Shown: piece after piece, positions 36,027-37,914 of the stretch | How positions within the stretch are numbered: position 1 is the first letter of the stretch | How the letters are laid out: every line of letters begins with the position of its first letter | Source: Aliiroseovarius sp. | GTDB taxonomy: Bacteria > Pseudomonadota > Alphaproteobacteria > Rhodobacterales > Rhodobacteraceae | Reading direction: 5' to 3' | Length of the DNA stretch: 37,914 nucleotides | NCBI GenBank assembly: GCA_030625565.1 | Contig: DAOUQO010000004.1 | Coordinates: forward strand, 1-37,914 | Translations under genes and position numbers: made by a program | The notes under the pieces: model-generated | Seen by the model: only the letters and a program-made list of their open reading frames with translations | What the model was told of the DNA's origin: nothing | Databases searched by the model: none

Positions 36027-37202
36027 ATGAAACAAGCACTGGTTATCGGCGCAGGCCCCGCCGGATTGATGGCGGCAAATGAACTGGCGCTTGCAGGCAT
36101 GTCAGTCACAATCGCCGATGCCATGCCTTCCGCAGGCCGCAAGTTTTTGATGGCTGGTAAATCAGGGCTGAACCTGACCAAGAATGAACCGCTAAACACA
36201 TTCTTGCGCCAACTTGGCCCCAGTAAAACCCTGCAAAAAGCCGTGACGGATTTTGGCCCCGAGGCCGTGCAAAGCTGGGCGCAAGGTCTTGGCCAAGAGG
36301 TTTTTACAGGCACCTCTGGGCGGGTCTTTCCAACGGTGATGAAGGCGTCGCCACTGCTGCGCGCATGGCTTAAACAACTGGGTGATCTGGGCGTAAGCCT
36401 GAAAACCCGCTGGCGTTGGTGTGGCTGGGAAGCTGGCAAAATCTGTTTTGACACCCCCGAGGGCAAAACATACCTGTCGCCGGATGTGACCGTGTTGGCA
36501 TTGGGTGGCGCAAGCTGGCCACGCCTTGGCTCAAACGGGGCATGGGTTGATATTTTGGCCGCTAAAGGCGTTGAAATAACGCCGCTAAAGGCCGCAAATG
36601 CGGGCATCAAAATCGACTGGTCCAACCACATGGAACGCCATTTCGGCAGCCCTGTAAAAGCGGTGCGCGTGCTGACTGGCAACAAAGGGGTGCGGGGCGA
36701 ATTCGTGATTTCCAAACGTGGCCTCGAAGGCAGCGCGATTTATACGGTTTCGGGTGCGGTGCGTGACGGTGCCAATCTGGCGCTGGACCTATGCCCCGAT
36801 TGGGATTTGAAAGAGGTAACCGCGCGTCTGTCACGCCCACCGGGCAAGGTCAGCCTCAGCAATTATTTGCGCAAAAAACTGCGCCTTGATCCGGCGCGTC
36901 TGGCGTTGTTGCAGGAATTTGGCCGCCCCATGCCCAAAGGCGCACAACTGGCAGCATTAATCAAAAAACTTCCGGTAAAACATGCAGGCCTGCGCCCGCT
37001 TGAGGAAGCCATTTCAACCGCGGGCGGCGTGGCTTTTGCAGCCGTGAACCAAGACCTGATGCTAACAGAAATACCCGGCGTTTTTATCGCAGGCGAAATG
37101 CTGGATTGGGAGGCTCCGACAGGGGGCTATCTGATCACCGCCAGCCTTGCCACCGGACGTCATGTGGGCAAATCAGCCGCCGCTTGGGTCAGCTCAGTCT
37201 GA
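36027..37202 (+). CDS. TIGR03862 / HI0933-like NAD(P)/FAD flavoprotein
   Basis: The 391-residue protein starts with the dinucleotide-binding motif ALVIGAGPAGLMAANELALAG and continues with GRKFLMAGKSGLNLTKNE, the hallmark of the HI0933/BaiN-like flavoprotein family; TIGR03862 is the likely subfamily. Near the end GVFIAGEMLDWEAPTGGYLI forms the second FAD contact. Family members are oxidoreductases with mostly unknown substrates. AAAGGA lies upstream of the ATG at a rather long spacing. It follows the crotonase after 24 bases, and its end overlaps the convergent nagA by 9 bases. Confidence 0.9.
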   Translation: MKQALVIGAGPAGLMAANELALAGMSVTIADAMPSAGRKFLMAGKSGLNLTKNEPLNTFLRQLGPSKTLQKAVTDFGPEAVQSWAQGLGQEVFTGTSGRVFPTVMKASPLLRAWLKQLGDLGVSLKTRWRWCGWEAGKICFDTPEGKTYLSPDVTVLALGGASWPRLGSNGAWVDILAAKGVEITPLKAANAGIKIDWSNHMERHFGSPVKAVRVLTGNKGVRGEFVISKRGLEGSAIYTVSGAVRDGANLALDLCPDWDLKEVTARLSRPPGKVSLSNYLRKKLRLDPARLALLQEFGRPMPKGAQLAALIKKLPVKHAGLRPLEEAISTAGGVAFAAVNQDLMLTEIPGVFIAGEMLDWEAPTGGYLITASLATGRHVGKSAAAWVSSV

Positions 37203-37914
37203 AATTTCAGACGTTAAAAACCCTGTGAAGGCAAAGTTTTCGTCCAGCAATATCAGGTCATCAACCAGCTGTCCCTTCAGGGCGGTCCAGTGCGCAAGTC
37301 CCATAAGGCGCGCCGGAATACTGGTGACCATGCGCAAGGCGACGTCGGGGGCAATGCCGATGACATTGATCAGGCGGTGCAGGCCTTGGGCTTGGGTAAC
37401 ATGCGCACCGGCCAACCCGCCTTGGTCATTGATCAGGCGGCCATCTTTTAGATGAACCTTGGTGCCGTACAGATCAAAACCGGCCTTGGAGCCGCCGACC
37501 GTAGGCATCGCATCAGACACCAAAAAGCATAAATCCGGGGCGGGGCGTGCGCGAATTGCCAGCCCCAGCATTTCATCGGCCACATGAATCCCATCACAAA
37601 TCATGCCGGCATAGGCATGTGAATTTATCGCCGCACCGACAACGCCCGGCGCGCGGCTTTGCATTGGCGACATCGCATTAAACAGGTGGGTAAATGCACG
37701 CGCGCCCTGTCCCAAAGCATGGCGCGCCGTGTCACAATCAGTATCCGTATGCCCCAACGAAACAATAGCGCCAGTCGCTGCCAATCGGGCAATATCGCCA
37801 TCCCGAACGGCCTCGGGGGCAAGGGTAAGCATTACGGGAATATTGGCATTGCGCAATTTGGTAACCAGCGCAATTGTTGCGTCATCCATCATGCGTACAA
37901 GGCCCGCAGCATGG
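37194..37914 (-). CDS. nagA: N-acetylglucosamine-6-phosphate deacetylase NagA (partial, 5' end outside window)
   Basis: The reading frame continues past the window edge (codons for HAAGLVR precede the first in-window methionine), so only the C-terminal part is present, about 240 of 380 residues. It has SLGHTDTD, FTHLFNAMSPMQSRAPG (metal and substrate His), GMICDGIHV and the catalytic aspartate in LVSDAMPTVGG. NagA removes acetate from GlcNAc-6-phosphate, in GlcNAc use and cell-wall recycling. Its stop overlaps the end of the convergent flavoprotein gene. Any partner such as nagB would lie outside. Confidence 0.93.
   Translation of the reverse strand, partial: HAAGLVRMMDDATIALVTKLRNANIPVMLTLAPEAVRDGDIARLAATGAIVSLGHTDTDCDTARHALGQGARAFTHLFNAMSPMQSRAPGVVGAAINSHAYAGMICDGIHVADEMLGLAIRARPAPDLCFLVSDAMPTVGGSKAGFDLYGTKVHLKDGRLINDQGGLAGAHVTQAQGLHRLINVIGIAPDVALRMVTSIPARLMGLAHWTALKGQLVDDLILLDENFAFTGFLTSEISD

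Overview
The window looks like chromosomal DNA of an alphaproteobacterium of the order Rhodobacterales (roseobacter lineage). The evidence is gene content and order: serC-serA behind a structured leader; rbfA, a phosphodiester glycosidase and truB next to divergent dapB; and the run DUF1674 / rsmB / heparinase II-III-like / purH / lspA / DUF3035 lipoprotein / M16-M16 / mutL / rmuC. By eye the base composition is only moderately GC-rich, which suggests a marine member rather than a high-GC Rhodobacter. This placement is inferred from remembered synteny, not from a search. No rRNA, tRNA, CRISPR array, insertion sequence or prophage gene was found, and no gene-free stretch exceeds 300 bases.

Layout. 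(1) 1-3.8 kb: serine biosynthesis (serC leader RNA, serC, serA), a large nested inverted-repeat element, and a PPP-type phosphatase. (2) 3.7-5.3 kb: a small accessory patch with a possible 20-residue ORF followed by a hairpin, a secreted Gly/Asn tetrapeptide-repeat protein, a palindrome-rich intergenic region and a DUF1643 protein. (3) 5.4-21.7 kb: housekeeping genes for nucleosides (deoA, purH), RNA modification and ribosome maturation (truB, rbfA, rsmB), lysine/cell wall (dapB), SDH assembly (DUF1674), envelope (lspA, DUF3035 lipoprotein, paired M16 peptidases, heparinase-like protein) and DNA repair (mutL, rmuC). (4) 21.9-23.6 kb: pantothenate synthesis (panB-panC). (5) 23.6-32.8 kb: the most unusual region, a catabolic/transport locus. 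A divergent AraC-type regulator faces a minus-strand run of GMC alcohol oxidoreductase, periplasmic binding protein, LivH-type permease, a fused LivM-LivG permease/ATPase, and a LivF-type ATPase whose reading frame continues without a stop into a complete PAPS-dependent sulfotransferase. A short-chain dehydrogenase converges on the regulator. (6) 33-37.9 kb: a secreted DUF2125 protein, an SDR-crotonase pair whose crotonase lacks both hydratase glutamates, a TIGR03862/HI0933-like flavoprotein, and the C-terminal part of nagA running off the window.

The best candidate for an undescribed system is region 5: an ABC importer whose ATPase is joined in frame to a sulfotransferase, with a strong internal ribosome binding site that could also yield free sulfotransferase. 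Together with the alcohol oxidoreductase and SDR, it suggests uptake of a hydroxylated compound with sulfonation or oxidation at the inner face of the membrane. The motifs are visible in the sequence. The substrate, the coupling and the actual translation products are inference.
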